From positions 62,001-126,000 of the forward strand of contig CAYGOF010000001.1 in assembly GCA_964351395.1 (NCBI GenBank): 64,000 nucleotides of DNA. Reading direction: 5' to 3'. A program made the position numbers and the translations under genes. This stretch comes from Imperialibacter sp964351395 (GTDB lineage: Bacteria > Bacteroidota > Bacteroidia > Cytophagales > Cyclobacteriaceae). Under the pieces are notes generated by a model. It was not told the DNA's origin, did no database searches, and worked only from the letters and a program-made list of their open reading frames with translations. Positions 45,547 to 54,967 of the stretch are shown here, piece after piece (position 1 is the stretch's first letter; every line of letters begins with the position of its first letter).

Positions 45547-47112
45547 TTATTTGGCGTAAGCGATTGATCTCATTTCACGAATGACAGTCACTTTAATTTG
45601 ACCTGGATATTGCATATCTCTCTCAATCTTCTGACTGATTTCGAATGACATGTCCCCAGCTCTCTGATCTGACACAGAATCTGCATCAACTATCACTCTG
45701 AGTTCACGGCCAGCCTGGATTGCATAACACTTGTTGACACCATCAAATTCGAGTGCTAATGCTTCCAGCTCTTTCAGCCTGCGTATGTAAGACTCCATTA
45801 CCTCACGACGCGCTCCTGGTCTTGAGCCTGAAATAGCATCACAAGCCTGAATGATCGGTGAGATCATCGCAGTCATTTCAATCTCATCGTGGTGAGCGCC
45901 TATGGCATTGCACACATCCGGATGCTCTTTGTATTTCTTGGCCAGTTCCATACCTAAAATAGCATGTGGCTGCTCTGGTTCTTCAGGCCAAACTTTTCCA
46001 ATATCATGCAGTAGACCGGCACGTTTCGCCATCTTAGCATTGAGACCAAGTTCAGCGGCAAGAGTCGCACAAAGCTTGGCTACTTCTCTTGAGTGCTGAA
46101 GCAGGTTCTGTCCATACGAAGAACGGAACCTCATTCGGCCAACCATCTTGATCAATTCAGGGTGTACGCCATGGATGCCAAGATCGATGACAGTTCTTTC
46201 TCCAATTTCGACGATCTCGTCGTCGATATTTTTGGCAGTCTTTGCTACTATCTCTTCGATACGAGCTGGGTGGATCCGACCGTCCTGCACCAGACGGTGA
46301 AGTGACAGCCTGGCTACTTCTCTGCGAACAGGATCAAAGCCTGAGATAATAATTGCCTCCGGCGTATCATCTACAATTATTTCAACTCCAGTGGCTGCTT
46401 CCAGGGCACGAATATTGCGACCCTCTCTACCGATGATCTTCCCCTTGATATCGTCGCTTTCGATATTAAAAATAGATACGCAGTTTTCGATGGCATGCTC
46501 AGTAGCGGTACGCTGAATTGTTTGCAGCACAATTTTCTTAGCCTCCTTAGTGGCGGTCAGCTTAGACTCCTCAATTATTTCCTTGATATGAGAAGAAGCT
46601 TTGGAGCGGGCTTCATCCTTCAACGTCTCCACCAATTGTTCTCTAGCTTCATCGGCTGTCAGACTTGAAATCTTTTCGAGTATATCTACCTGCTGCTGTC
46701 TGATTTTATCAAGCTCTTCCTTCCTCTTTTTCATTATCTCCATTTGAGCGTTGAGGTTCTCCTTGGCTGAATCCAGCTCTGCCTCAGTTCTCTTGTTCTG
46801 CTCAAATTGCTTGGAAAGAGTCTGTTCTCTCTGCTTGATTTTATTTTCGTTGGAGATGATGATGGCCTTCTTTTTGTTGGCCTCTTCTTCGAACTCTTCT
46901 CTTAATTTCAGAAATCTTTCTTTTGCTTCAAGAATCTTATTCTTCTTGATATTCTCAGCTTCAATTTCTGCTTCCTTTACCAGCAGTTTACTCTTCTCCT
47001 GTATATCAGCTTCTTTAGAGGCATACGATTTCTTAAGGGCTACTCTTCCTACGAGAAACCCAGCTACTACTCCTACGAAAGCAAACAGGATAATATATAC
47101 GGTTGTGTCCAT
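45547..47112 (-). CDS. rny: Ribonuclease Y
   Basis: A 521-aa membrane endoribonuclease that starts mRNA decay. It has an N-terminal helix (about 3-22, IILFAFVGVVAGFLVGRVAL), a long coiled coil (about 30-200), a KH RNA-binding domain with GKIIGREGRNIRALE, and an HD domain with RAGLLHDIGKV and AIGAHHDEI supplying the metal-binding residues. It follows zapA by 87 bases. The pheT-coiled coil-zapA-rny order is shared with other Bacteroidota. Confidence 0.97.
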   Translation of the reverse strand: MDTTVYIILFAFVGVVAGFLVGRVALKKSYASKEADIQEKSKLLVKEAEIEAENIKKNKILEAKERFLKLREEFEEEANKKKAIIISNENKIKQREQTLSKQFEQNKRTEAELDSAKENLNAQMEIMKKRKEELDKIRQQQVDILEKISSLTADEAREQLVETLKDEARSKASSHIKEIIEESKLTATKEAKKIVLQTIQRTATEHAIENCVSIFNIESDDIKGKIIGREGRNIRALEAATGVEIIVDDTPEAIIISGFDPVRREVARLSLHRLVQDGRIHPARIEEIVAKTAKNIDDEIVEIGERTVIDLGIHGVHPELIKMVGRMRFRSSYGQNLLQHSREVAKLCATLAAELGLNAKMAKRAGLLHDIGKVWPEEPEQPHAILGMELAKKYKEHPDVCNAIGAHHDEIEMTAMISPIIQACDAISGSRPGARREVMESYIRRLKELEALALEFDGVNKCYAIQAGRELRVIVDADSVSDQRAGDMSFEISQKIERDMQYPGQIKVTVIREMRSIAYAK

Positions 47113-47199
47113 AACGTTAGTTATAAGGTGTTCACTATTAACAAGTCAGCACCAGCAGAAATTGCTACAGAAGCACAAAAGCAAAAAATGATATGCAGG

Positions 47200-47487
47200 T
47201 TATAAGGCCTGGGTGATCAGATGATTTAGGTGAGTAATCTTTTCAAGTGTTACCTGATCATTGTCTACAACAGTCTCGTCGACTTTGAGTTTTTCGATAA
47301 GCAAATCAAATGACACCATGGCTAGCAAATCTTGTGGGTCGTCGATACCAAATTGTTCTTTGTACGACTTCATCCGTTCATTCAATTGTTTGCCTGCCTG
47401 ACGTATCATGCCCTCTTCATGAGCCGATACCTTCATTGGGTATTCTCTGTTGCCTATTTTTATCCGAATCGAAAGCTGTTCCCCCAT
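47200..47487 (-). CDS. zapA: Cell division protein ZapA
   Basis: A 95-aa protein that bundles FtsZ filaments. LSIRIKIGNREYPMKVSAHEEG is the ZapA N-terminal segment (two beta strands), followed by RQAGKQLNERMKSYK and a C-terminal coiled-coil-like helix. ATG 47487 is used in place of the GTG one codon earlier. It sits between an upstream coiled-coil protein and rny. Confidence 0.92.
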   Translation of the reverse strand: MGEQLSIRIKIGNREYPMKVSAHEEGMIRQAGKQLNERMKSYKEQFGIDDPQDLLAMVSFDLLIEKLKVDETVVDNDQVTLEKITHLNHLITQAL

Positions 47488-47503
47488 CACTTATTGGTCG
47501 AGG

Positions 47504-47800
47504 TCATTGGCTCAAATGAGCAATGCACCTATCTATTTCCTTGATATATTCATTTAATACTTGTTTGAGTTCTGTTGAGTCGTCTCCGCTCAATGCCAAA
47601 CTATCAGCAATCTTACTAATTTTAAATTTATTTTGGAAGTCGCTTATCTGATGTTCCTTCGAACTCAAAACACCTCGGAGTTCATCATTCTCCGTTTTAA
47701 CATGATCTAACTCATTTTTCAGGTTTTTGTATTCATTTAAAAGAAGAGAAATCTTTCTTTCCAACGAGTTTAATTCCGTATTGAGTTGGTTCGGGTTCAT
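47504..47800 (-). CDS. Coiled-coil protein encoded beside zapA
   Basis: A 98-aa protein that is almost wholly helical, with heptad patterns (LERKISLLLNEYKNLKNELD, then VKTENDELRGVLSSKE). It lies between pheT (five bases away) and zapA (16 bases) in all likelihood in one operon. Small coiled-coil partners of ZapA occur in other bacteria, for example ZapB, but no sequence match supports that name here. Confidence 0.75.
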   Translation of the reverse strand: MNPNQLNTELNSLERKISLLLNEYKNLKNELDHVKTENDELRGVLSSKEHQISDFQNKFKISKIADSLALSGDDSTELKQVLNEYIKEIDRCIAHLSQ

Positions 47801-47805
47801 AGCAC

Positions 47806-50223
47806 TTACTTCCTTATTTTTGCACCGAGCTGACTTTCAAAAGCCGTTATCAGTGAGTTCATTGTTTTGTCAATTTGTTTATCTTTCAAGGTCTCCTTTT
47901 CATCTTGAAGAATAAAACTTATGGCATAAGATTTTTTACCAGCCTCCAATTTATCTCCTTCATAAACGCTAAAAACGTTCAATCCTTTTATCAGGCGGCG
48001 TTCCACTTGTTTTGCAATCTTCTCTACCTGAGCGAAGGTCACCGCCTTATCAAGCACCAACGACAAGTCGCGTCTTACTTCCGGGAACTTCGGCACTTCC
48101 AAGTAATCGATAGAGCCTTTGTACCATTTAAGCAATTGCTTCCAGTCAATATCCGCATAAAAAACAGCCTGACGAACTTCTGCAAGCTTAAGAAAAGGCT
48201 TTGCCACCTGGCCTATACTGGCAAATACTTTCCCGTTCAAAGAAAAATCGAGACCTGTCTGAAATACTTTATCCGAAGTTGCTGCGGTTTCGTATCCTGC
48301 GATGTTCAATTTATTCAAAATTTGCTGCAAAGCCGCAGACAAATCGTAGAATTCTGCAGTCTTTGTTGCTTCTCTCCAGGACTCTTCATGATTCTCGCCA
48401 GTAAGAAACAAAGCAAGTCGGCTTTGCTCTTTGTACTTACCACTCTCTTTTTTCTGATAAGTCTTTCCAAATTCGAAAAACTTTAGGTTTGACTGGCGGT
48501 GATTATTGTTGTAAGCCACTACTTCAAGCCCAGAAAAAAGCATGGACTGTCGCATTACTCCTAATTCCTCACTAAGTCTGTTGAGAATAACAACATTTTG
48601 TTCCTCCTCATAAAGACCAGACTTCGTTCCATAATCAGGATTAGTCAATGAGTTTGTGATGATTTCGTAGAATGACCTTGCAGCAAGAAATTCAGAAATT
48701 TTCAGCTGAAGTTTGTTGTCATCCACCGTAGGGAACTCTGACAAAGTTTTGGCGCCAAGGTTAGCAGATAGCTCAATATTGTCGATGCCATATACTCTTA
48801 GAATCTCTTCAACAATGTCAATTTCCCTTTGAACATCTACCCGATAAGGAGGGACCACTGCAGTAAAATCAGTGTCGGTTAAATCCTCGGTGCCAATCTG
48901 AAGGTTTTTCAAAATCTTGAGAATCGCTTCGTTCCCAATCTCTTTACCAATAAGCATATTAATTCTTGCAAAGCGCACTTTAAATTTAAAGTCGGCTATC
49001 GGATGAGGATACAAGTCAATAAGATCAGAACTGATGGTTCCACCAGCTACTTCCTTGATAAGCATGGCGGCATACTTAAGAGCATTTACCGCACCATTGG
49101 GATCGATCCCTCTTTCAAAACGAAACGAAGCATCTGTTTTTAACCCATGTAAAATGGCAGTTCTTCTTACATAGTCAGGTGCGAAATAGGCTGATTCAAG
49201 AAAAATGCTTGTAGTACTTTCAGTAACGCCTGAATGAGCCCCTCCAAAAACACCTGCAATACACATTCCTTTTTCAGCATCACAAATCATCAAATCATTG
49301 GAGGACAGCTTACGTTCCTTCTCATCCAGGGTAGTGAATTTGGACCCTTCTGTCAGGGTCTTCACCACAACCTTTCCTCCCTTGATTTTTGCCGCGTCAA
49401 ATGCATGCAATGGCTGCCCTAGTCCATGACATATGTAGTTGGTAACGTCAACAAGATTGTTGATAGGGTTTAACCCTATGGCCTCCAGTCTTGCTTTCAA
49501 CCATGATGGCGATGGCGCTACCTTCAGTCCAGTCAAAGTCACACCGGCATACCTTGGGCATGCGTCTGTATTTTCGACCTTCACATCAATCGCAAGCGAG
49601 GTGTTGTCTATTGTAAATGCATCTGTGGCAGGAAATTTTAATGGCCTACCATAATACGCTGCCAGGTCTCTGGCAGTACCGTAATGTGACGTAGCATCTG
49701 CGCGATTAGGGGTAAGCCCAATTTCGAACACATAGTCCGTTGAAGGCTTGAAATAATCGGCGGCAGGTGTTCCGTTAGGAAGAATTGTATCCAGCACTAT
49801 CACTCCCCCATGGTCGTTGCTGATACCAATTTCGTCTTCAGCGCAAATCATGCCGTTCGATTCTTCACCTCTGATCTTCGCCTTTTTTATTTGAAAGGGC
49901 TCGCCACTTTTAGGATGAATCGTAGTGCCATTTGTCGCTACGACTACTCGTTGACCTTTGGCTACATTGGGTGCCCCGCAAACAATATTGAGCAACTCTG
50001 GCCCACCTACGTCTACTGTTGTCAACTTCAGTTTATCTGCATTGGGGTGTGGGTCACAAGTCATCACCTCTCCCAAAACGAGGCCAGCCATGCTTCCAGG
50101 TATTTCCTCATGAAACTCAAGCCCCTCTACTTCAAGGCCAAGGCCTGTGAGTACTTTCGACACCTCCTCAGGTTGTTCCTTAAGATCAATGTATTCTTTG
50201 AGCCAATTATATGAAATCTTCAT
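47806..50223 (-). CDS. pheT: Phenylalanyl-tRNA synthetase, beta subunit
   Basis: An 805-aa subunit of the alpha2beta2 enzyme that charges tRNA-Phe and carries the editing site. The N-terminal tRNA-binding (EMAP-like) domain has MICAEDEIGISNDHGGV, the B3/B4 editing domain has VTNYICHGLGQPLHAFD, the B5 domain follows, the catalytic-like core has DASFRFERGIDPNG, and the C-terminal FDX-ACB domain contains PKFPEVRRDLSLVLD. It is the first gene of a four-gene cluster running to rny. The alpha subunit (pheS) is not in the window. Confidence 0.98.
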   Translation of the reverse strand: MKISYNWLKEYIDLKEQPEEVSKVLTGLGLEVEGLEFHEEIPGSMAGLVLGEVMTCDPHPNADKLKLTTVDVGGPELLNIVCGAPNVAKGQRVVVATNGTTIHPKSGEPFQIKKAKIRGEESNGMICAEDEIGISNDHGGVIVLDTILPNGTPAADYFKPSTDYVFEIGLTPNRADATSHYGTARDLAAYYGRPLKFPATDAFTIDNTSLAIDVKVENTDACPRYAGVTLTGLKVAPSPSWLKARLEAIGLNPINNLVDVTNYICHGLGQPLHAFDAAKIKGGKVVVKTLTEGSKFTTLDEKERKLSSNDLMICDAEKGMCIAGVFGGAHSGVTESTTSIFLESAYFAPDYVRRTAILHGLKTDASFRFERGIDPNGAVNALKYAAMLIKEVAGGTISSDLIDLYPHPIADFKFKVRFARINMLIGKEIGNEAILKILKNLQIGTEDLTDTDFTAVVPPYRVDVQREIDIVEEILRVYGIDNIELSANLGAKTLSEFPTVDDNKLQLKISEFLAARSFYEIITNSLTNPDYGTKSGLYEEEQNVVILNRLSEELGVMRQSMLFSGLEVVAYNNNHRQSNLKFFEFGKTYQKKESGKYKEQSRLALFLTGENHEESWREATKTAEFYDLSAALQQILNKLNIAGYETAATSDKVFQTGLDFSLNGKVFASIGQVAKPFLKLAEVRQAVFYADIDWKQLLKWYKGSIDYLEVPKFPEVRRDLSLVLDKAVTFAQVEKIAKQVERRLIKGLNVFSVYEGDKLEAGKKSYAISFILQDEKETLKDKQIDKTMNSLITAFESQLGAKIRK

Positions 50224-50308
50224 TCTGTGCTTCTCTTCTTTGGATTCAATCTCGTTTTAAAAAAACGAAGGAGTAAAATTAACCAAATAGCGGCAAGTAG
50301 CAGGCGAG

Positions 50309-50911
50309 CTAGTAATTTTTTTCGCCGGCCTCAATGGCAATACTTAAAATATTTTCTTTCAAAGGTAGCGGGCACGAATAACTCGCATTATAATCGCAAT
50401 ACGGATTGTAGGCTGTATTGAAATCGAGGGTGATTTGTCGGGCATTTTTCACCGATACATCGAGATAACGACCACCTCCATACGTTTCTTCCCCACTGGT
50501 GGCATCGGCAAAGGCCAGAAAGGTAACACTTTGCATTCCGGGAGCAGCCTGGCGAAGTAAGGTGAGCTGATGCCGCTCACCAAGCAATTCAAATTCAACA
50601 TAAGCGAATTTCTGGTAAGGTTGCACCTTGCCATCGCTTGTCCCAAGCTGTACAATTTCTTTCTCCTCAAGCTGCTTCACGTTGGCCATTACTTTGTATT
50701 CCGGTTTAATGGGATAATACTTCAACTCACCGAATTCCCTTCCTTTGAAAGGTGACTCACTGGAAGAGCGCATAAAATCGTCCTTGTCCTTTCTTTCCTT
50801 TTCAATTGTAGAAATATATTCTTCTGGAGACGGATCGCCGGTGTTAGCCAAATAAATAGCTACTCCAACTACTATAGCGATGAGGCTGATAATAAGTCTA
50901 GCTCCTTTCAT
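50309..50911 (-). CDS. DUF1684 lipidated or membrane-anchored protein
   Basis: A 200-aa protein with an N-terminal helix (LIISLIAIVVGVAIYLANT) and the DUF1684 core, ending in the hallmark DFNTAYNPYCDYNASYSCPLP, which has conserved Cys and Tyr residues. The family is common in Bacteroidota and its role is unknown; the body is beta-rich and probably periplasmic. It lies five bases downstream of radC, so they probably share a transcript. Confidence 0.86.
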   Translation of the reverse strand: MKGARLIISLIAIVVGVAIYLANTGDPSPEEYISTIEKERKDKDDFMRSSSESPFKGREFGELKYYPIKPEYKVMANVKQLEEKEIVQLGTSDGKVQPYQKFAYVEFELLGERHQLTLLRQAAPGMQSVTFLAFADATSGEETYGGGRYLDVSVKNARQITLDFNTAYNPYCDYNASYSCPLPLKENILSIAIEAGEKNY

Positions 50912-50916
50912 TTTAT

Positions 50917-51624
50917 TTATAATGTTGCTTCATCTGCAAAACTATAATATCCTTCGTCACAAAAAATCAAATGATCCAATACAAATATCTGAAGAAACTC
51001 TCCTGCAGCCTTCATTGCCTTGGTTAGCCTGATATCTTCCTGGCTGGGCTTTGGATTCCCAGATGGGTGATTGTGGGTTAAAATAATGCCGGTACAACCA
51101 GCCAACTCAAGTGCTCGTTTGAAGATGATTCTGGGATCGGCCACTGTTCCATTAATACCTCCCACGCTAACTTGCTGAACCGAAAGCACCCGGCCTCCAC
51201 GCCCCATAAATATTACCCAAAACTCTTCGTGAACCAAATCAAGTAAATGTGCTTGCATAAATTGGTAAGCCTCTTTGCTGGTAATAAGAATTGGTTTGGC
51301 TGTGGAGTTTTGCTCTTTTCGTCTTCGTCCCAGCTCAAGAGCACTCAGAATAGTAATTGCACGTGCTTCGCCGATCCCGTCAAAGACAGTTAAGTCCGCC
51401 AGGGTAAGTTTACTTAGTGCATTGAGGTCATGATTGGCTTTTTGAAGAATTAACTTGGCGAGGTCAAGCGCACTATGCTTTTTGGTGCCGGAGTTGATTA
51501 GAATGGCAAGCAGTTCGGCATCGGACAACGCAGCTTTGCCCTTTAGGATGAGCTTTTCACGGGGACGGTCATCTTCTGACCAGCTTTTTATTGATAGTCG
51601 CTGAATATAGTTTGCTTCCGACAT
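50917..51624 (-). CDS. radC: RadC-family JAB1/MPN-like protein
   Basis: A 235-aa protein with an N-terminal HhH-like helical domain (KLTLADLTVFDGIGEARAIT) and a JAB-type domain with HNHPSGNPKPSQED, the metal-binding signature. RadC was once linked to DNA repair, but that role is doubtful. ATG 51624 is preferred over the upstream TTG at 51654. Operonic with the DUF1684 gene. Confidence 0.93.
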   Translation of the reverse strand: MSEANYIQRLSIKSWSEDDRPREKLILKGKAALSDAELLAILINSGTKKHSALDLAKLILQKANHDLNALSKLTLADLTVFDGIGEARAITILSALELGRRRKEQNSTAKPILITSKEAYQFMQAHLLDLVHEEFWVIFMGRGGRVLSVQQVSVGGINGTVADPRIIFKRALELAGCTGIILTHNHPSGNPKPSQEDIRLTKAMKAAGEFLQIFVLDHLIFCDEGYYSFADEATL

Positions 51625-51686
51625 ACCTTTTTTGTTGATTTTGAAGGTAGTCAAAAAACATTAAATGAAACACTTATAAAAAAGAA

Positions 51687-51711
51687 AAGCCTCTTCAGTT
51701 TGAAGAGGCTT
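51687..51711 (-). terminator. Terminator of rpsT
   Basis: AAGCCTCTTCA and TTGAAGAGGCTT pair perfectly around a short loop, and a T-rich run follows on the minus strand. Confidence 0.88.
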
Positions 51712-51737
51712 ACAAATATTTTAAATTAACTACTTAA

Positions 51738-51992
51738 TTAACCAAGTGAATTAACCAGCTTAGCAAGCTTTGATTTCTTGTTAGAAGCATTATTCTTATG
51801 GATAATGTTTCTTTTCGCAAGCTTGTCAATCATGCTTGCAACTTTCTTGTAAAGCTCAGATGCTTCGGCTTTGTCAGTAGTTCCAACAAGCTTCTTAATA
51901 AAGGTACGAGTGGTTTTGTGCTGATAGCGATTTCTCAACCTTTTAGCTTCTGTAGAACGAATTCTTTTTAACGACGATTTATGATTAGCCAT
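51738..51992 (-). CDS. rpsT: 30S ribosomal protein S20 (bS20)
   Basis: An 84-aa basic, mostly helical protein that binds 16S rRNA early in assembly. MANHKSSLKRIRSTEAKRLR is the S20 N-terminus, and NIIHKNNASNKKSKLAKLV the C-terminal segment. It has its own consensus promoter and a terminator, so it is monocistronic. Confidence 0.97.
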   Translation of the reverse strand: MANHKSSLKRIRSTEAKRLRNRYQHKTTRTFIKKLVGTTDKAEASELYKKVASMIDKLAKRNIIHKNNASNKKSKLAKLVNSLG

Positions 51993-52035
51993 ACTATTTT
52001 AGTACTTGCGGTAAACAGTTCATTTTTAGAGAGCG

Positions 52036-52066
52036 CAAAGATAAAAGTATTGTTTGAAATTACAAA
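52036..52066 (-). promoter_or_regulatory. Consensus Bacteroidota promoter of rpsT
   Basis: On the minus strand TTTG, exactly 19 bases, then TATCTTTG, identical to the TTTG-N19-TAnnTTTG housekeeping promoter. It lies about 44 bases upstream of the rpsT ATG. Confidence 0.9.
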
Positions 52067-52130
52067 ACACCACCGCAATATAATCTTGAGTAAGTATTTC
52101 GTATTCTATGAATCCAGCTACAAACACTCA

Positions 52131-53129
52131 ATGCGGGGGATAGTCATGTTTTTTGCTGCAATGCTATTTCTTTCTGTAAATATAGGGCATTCAAAGCCCA
52201 CATCTAACAGATGGGGCTTTTTTGCCCATCAAAAAATCAATCACCTGGCAGTTTATACCTTACCCGCTGAGTTAGGCGTCTTTTTCAAACACCACATTCA
52301 GTACGTAGAAGAAAATGCTGTCAATCCCGATAAACGCCGCTATGCCATCCCTGAAGAGGCGGCCCGGCATTATATTGATATCGATGTGTACGGCGATAGC
52401 GCTGTTTTCAACATGCCTCGTTACTGGAACGATGCGGTGGAAACATACACCGAGGATACACTTCAGGCATATGGCATCGTTCCATGGCATTTGATGACGA
52501 TGAAAAACTATCTAACCAAGGCGTTCCGAGAAAAGGACATCGAAAGGATTCTTCGCTACGCCACGGACATGGGACACTATATCGGCGATGCCAACGTACC
52601 GCTTCATACCACCGAAAACTACAATGGACAACTTACAGATCAGTATGGCATCCATGGATTTTGGGAATCGAGGCTTCCAGAGCTCTTTTTTGATAACTAT
52701 GACCTTTTCGTAGGTGCGGCTGACTATATAAGCAACCCACAACTGAAAGCTTGGGAGGCAGTTGCTAATGCACACCTGGCGCTTGATTCGGTGCTGCTTT
52801 TTGAGAAACAGCTTGATGCCCGCTTCGCGAAAGACAAAAAATATACCTTTGAGGAAAGGGGAGCTGGAATGACACAGACCTATTCAAGAGAATACGCTAG
52901 CGCCTATCATGAGATGTTGGGCGGGCAGGTAGAGAAACGAATGAAGGCATCAATCAAAATGGTAGGTGATTTTTGGTTTACGTGCTGGGTAGATGCTGGC
53001 CAGCCCGACATGTATGAACTGGTAAAAACTTCTCTGAGCGAGCGGCAACAAAAAGACCTGGAAGCCGAGCTGGAATCGTGGAAAGCTCGAAAGGTGTCTT
53101 CCAGAGAGCACGAGCAGGCAGGGAATTAA
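52131..53129 (+). CDS. Zinc-dependent phospholipase C / S1-P1 nuclease-fold protein
   Basis: A 332-aa exported protein starting at ATG 52131 with a signal peptide (MRGIVMFFAAMLFLSVNIGHS). It begins WGFFAHQKINHLAV, and HYIGDANVPLHTTENYNG, HGFWESRLPEL and other spaced His and Asp residues give the trinuclear-zinc set seen in phospholipase C and S1/P1 nucleases. The exact substrate (phospholipid or nucleic acid) is not decided by sequence alone. A longer frame reaches back to 51981, but it overlaps rpsT and lacks a signal peptide. Confidence 0.85.
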   Translation: MRGIVMFFAAMLFLSVNIGHSKPTSNRWGFFAHQKINHLAVYTLPAELGVFFKHHIQYVEENAVNPDKRRYAIPEEAARHYIDIDVYGDSAVFNMPRYWNDAVETYTEDTLQAYGIVPWHLMTMKNYLTKAFREKDIERILRYATDMGHYIGDANVPLHTTENYNGQLTDQYGIHGFWESRLPELFFDNYDLFVGAADYISNPQLKAWEAVANAHLALDSVLLFEKQLDARFAKDKKYTFEERGAGMTQTYSREYASAYHEMLGGQVEKRMKASIKMVGDFWFTCWVDAGQPDMYELVKTSLSERQQKDLEAELESWKARKVSSREHEQAGN

Positions 53130-53250
53130 CATGCTTATCCGACCAAAAACGACTCATTTTATCTCCTAGCATCAGGAGCAATCAACTACTTGTCAGCCAA
53201 ACGACAAGAAATTAGCTTTCGATCCTATTCATTTACATAAATTTTGTACT

Positions 53251-53967
53251 ATGAAAAGAATTTGTATTGCTTTAATTGCTTCAATCGCTTGTCTGGGCCA
53301 GTTGAAAGCCCAATCAACTACCAACAATATTGACCTTGGGCTAGGCATTGGGAGCTCAGAGGGAAGTCTAAGCACAGCCTATGTACACAATTGGCAACTT
53401 GGGAAAAAGAAAAAGTGGTCGCTCGGAGTAGGGGGAAGATTGACAAATTACCTTGGCAAGAACCAATACTATTTGACTGCGCCAGCTTCCATTACATCTG
53501 GAGAAAAGGGGCCTCAGGTATTCTTCATTGAGAACATCCTTGAGAACATCGATTCGGTTCAGTTTGAGTCAACGCAGGTAAATTCCCTGAATATTTCGTT
53601 CAACGCCGGCTACCAGGTTCATCCCAAAATTTTCCTTGGATTTAATATTGACTTGCTTGGCGTTTCTCTGGGTGGGAAACAAGAAGGCCGGTATTTTGAA
53701 GGAAATTCCGGCAGTATTACATCAGCCAAGCCTACTTCATTGAATTTGCTGCTTATTTCTGACAACGATATAGGCAGTCTCAATTCGGAACTATTTGCCA
53801 GATATAGCCTAAACGAAACCTGGGGCATTAAAGCTGGTTTTCAGTTCCTGTTCACTGAATACACAACCGACACGGAAGTACAGCAAACGCCAGAGGCAAA
53901 TGACCGATTCAGAAACAAATCATCCATGTTCACAGCAGGAGTCTCCTATTTTATCATCAAAAAGTAA
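53251..53967 (+). CDS. Outer-membrane beta-barrel-like protein
   Basis: A 238-aa secreted protein with a signal peptide (MKRICIALIASIACLGQLKAQ). The rest consists of alternating beta-strand patterns and ends FTAGVSYFIIKK, with a terminal aromatic strand suitable for outer-membrane insertion. No named family is recognised. It begins a four-gene cluster with DM13, YceI and BamA-like genes, all on this strand with gaps of 2-6 bases. Confidence 0.72.
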   Translation: MKRICIALIASIACLGQLKAQSTTNNIDLGLGIGSSEGSLSTAYVHNWQLGKKKKWSLGVGGRLTNYLGKNQYYLTAPASITSGEKGPQVFFIENILENIDSVQFESTQVNSLNISFNAGYQVHPKIFLGFNIDLLGVSLGGKQEGRYFEGNSGSITSAKPTSLNLLLISDNDIGSLNSELFARYSLNETWGIKAGFQFLFTEYTTDTEVQQTPEANDRFRNKSSMFTAGVSYFIIKK

Positions 53968-53972
53968 TCGAT

Positions 53973-54398
53973 ATGAAGCCAACACAATACTTAAAATTCT
54001 TATTGCTGTTTCTACTAATTGCTTGCGGCAAAGAAGATGAAACTCCAACAGAACCAATTGAGGACGACTTCACACCTTCTGAAGCGGCAGTCGTATTAAA
54101 AGAAGGAACATTTGTTGATGCCGTTCACAAAGTGTCTGGCAGTGTGAAAATTTACTCGAACAACAGCGCAAGGACTTTAGTGCTTGATCCTTTCAGCACT
54201 GAAAATGGGCCCGACTTATTTGTCTATTTAACTGACGACACAAAAGCCTCGAAGTTTATCAGCCTGGGAGAACTCAAATCTATCACTGGCAAACAATCAT
54301 ATGAAATTGAAGAAACCGTTGTGCTCGAAGACTACTCTTACGTAATCATTTGGTGCCAGGACTTCTCAGTAAATTTTGGTCAGGCGGAATTGAAATAA
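53973..54398 (+). CDS. DM13-domain lipoprotein
   Basis: A 141-aa protein with a lipoprotein signal (LLFLLIACG, Cys near 18), then an acidic linker and a DM13 domain (about 45-141): VDAVHKVSGSVKIYSN, NGPDLFVYLTDDTKAS and the Cys-bearing YVIIWCQDFSVNFGQAEL. DM13 domains have been proposed to act in electron transfer. It lies five bases after the OMP gene and two bases before the YceI gene. Confidence 0.85.
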   Translation: MKPTQYLKFLLLFLLIACGKEDETPTEPIEDDFTPSEAAVVLKEGTFVDAVHKVSGSVKIYSNNSARTLVLDPFSTENGPDLFVYLTDDTKASKFISLGELKSITGKQSYEIEETVVLEDYSYVIIWCQDFSVNFGQAELK

Positions 54399-54400
54399 CC

Positions 54401-54961
54401 ATGTCGATTTTAAAACAAGCACTATCATTTCTCATCATAGCATCTGCTTTCTCCACTCAGGCCCAAGATTACGTGCCAAAGGCGGAGGGGACAGCCATTA
54501 CCTTTTCTATAAAGAACTTTGGTCTCACTGTGGAGGGAAGCATGAGCGGGCTTGCTGGGAACTTAACATTTGATCCGGGCAGCTTAGCAACTTCAATGTT
54601 TGACGTCACCTTGAAAGCAGAGTCCATCAACACCGGTATAGACCTGAGGGACTCTCACCTTAAAAAGGAAGAGTATTTTGATGTCGAAAATTACCCTTCT
54701 ATTCGATTTACATCTTTAAAAATCGTAAAACTAAAAGAAGGTTACAGCGTGACCGGCCTGCTCAAGATCAAAAACATAGAAAAGGAGGTCACTTTCCCCT
54801 TTACTGTGCAGAAATCGACTGCGGGCAACTCCAATGGCGCCGGTTTTTTTGGCAGCTTTTCGATAGACCGTAGAGACTTTGGTGTAGGGGGAAGAAGCTT
54901 TAGCATGGCCGACGAGGTTCAAATTGATTTGAAAGTAAATACTACGCTTCCAGACAGTTAA
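54401..54961 (+). CDS. YceI-family periplasmic protein
   Basis: A 186-aa protein starting at ATG 54401 with a signal peptide ending TQAQ. The YceI lipocalin-like barrel is seen in ITFSIKNFGLTVEGSMSGLAG, SLKAES-type strand VTLKAESINTG, and FFGSFSIDRRDFGVGG. Such proteins bind a long isoprenoid or lipid chain. The in-frame upstream extension would run over the DM13 gene and is not used. Confidence 0.9.
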   Translation: MSILKQALSFLIIASAFSTQAQDYVPKAEGTAITFSIKNFGLTVEGSMSGLAGNLTFDPGSLATSMFDVTLKAESINTGIDLRDSHLKKEEYFDVENYPSIRFTSLKIVKLKEGYSVTGLLKIKNIEKEVTFPFTVQKSTAGNSNGAGFFGSFSIDRRDFGVGGRSFSMADEVQIDLKVNTTLPDS

Positions 54962-54967
54962 AGCCTT

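Noticed and set aside
47113..47199. A 6S RNA next to zapA, as in some bacteria
   Set aside because: The gap is only 87 bases and shows no 6S-like long stem.
51981..52130. N-terminal extension of the phospholipase-fold gene
   Set aside because: It overlaps rpsT and its promoter, and a signal peptide starts at 52131.
54350..54400. Upstream extension of the YceI gene
   Set aside because: It lies inside the DM13 gene; the signal peptide begins at 54401.
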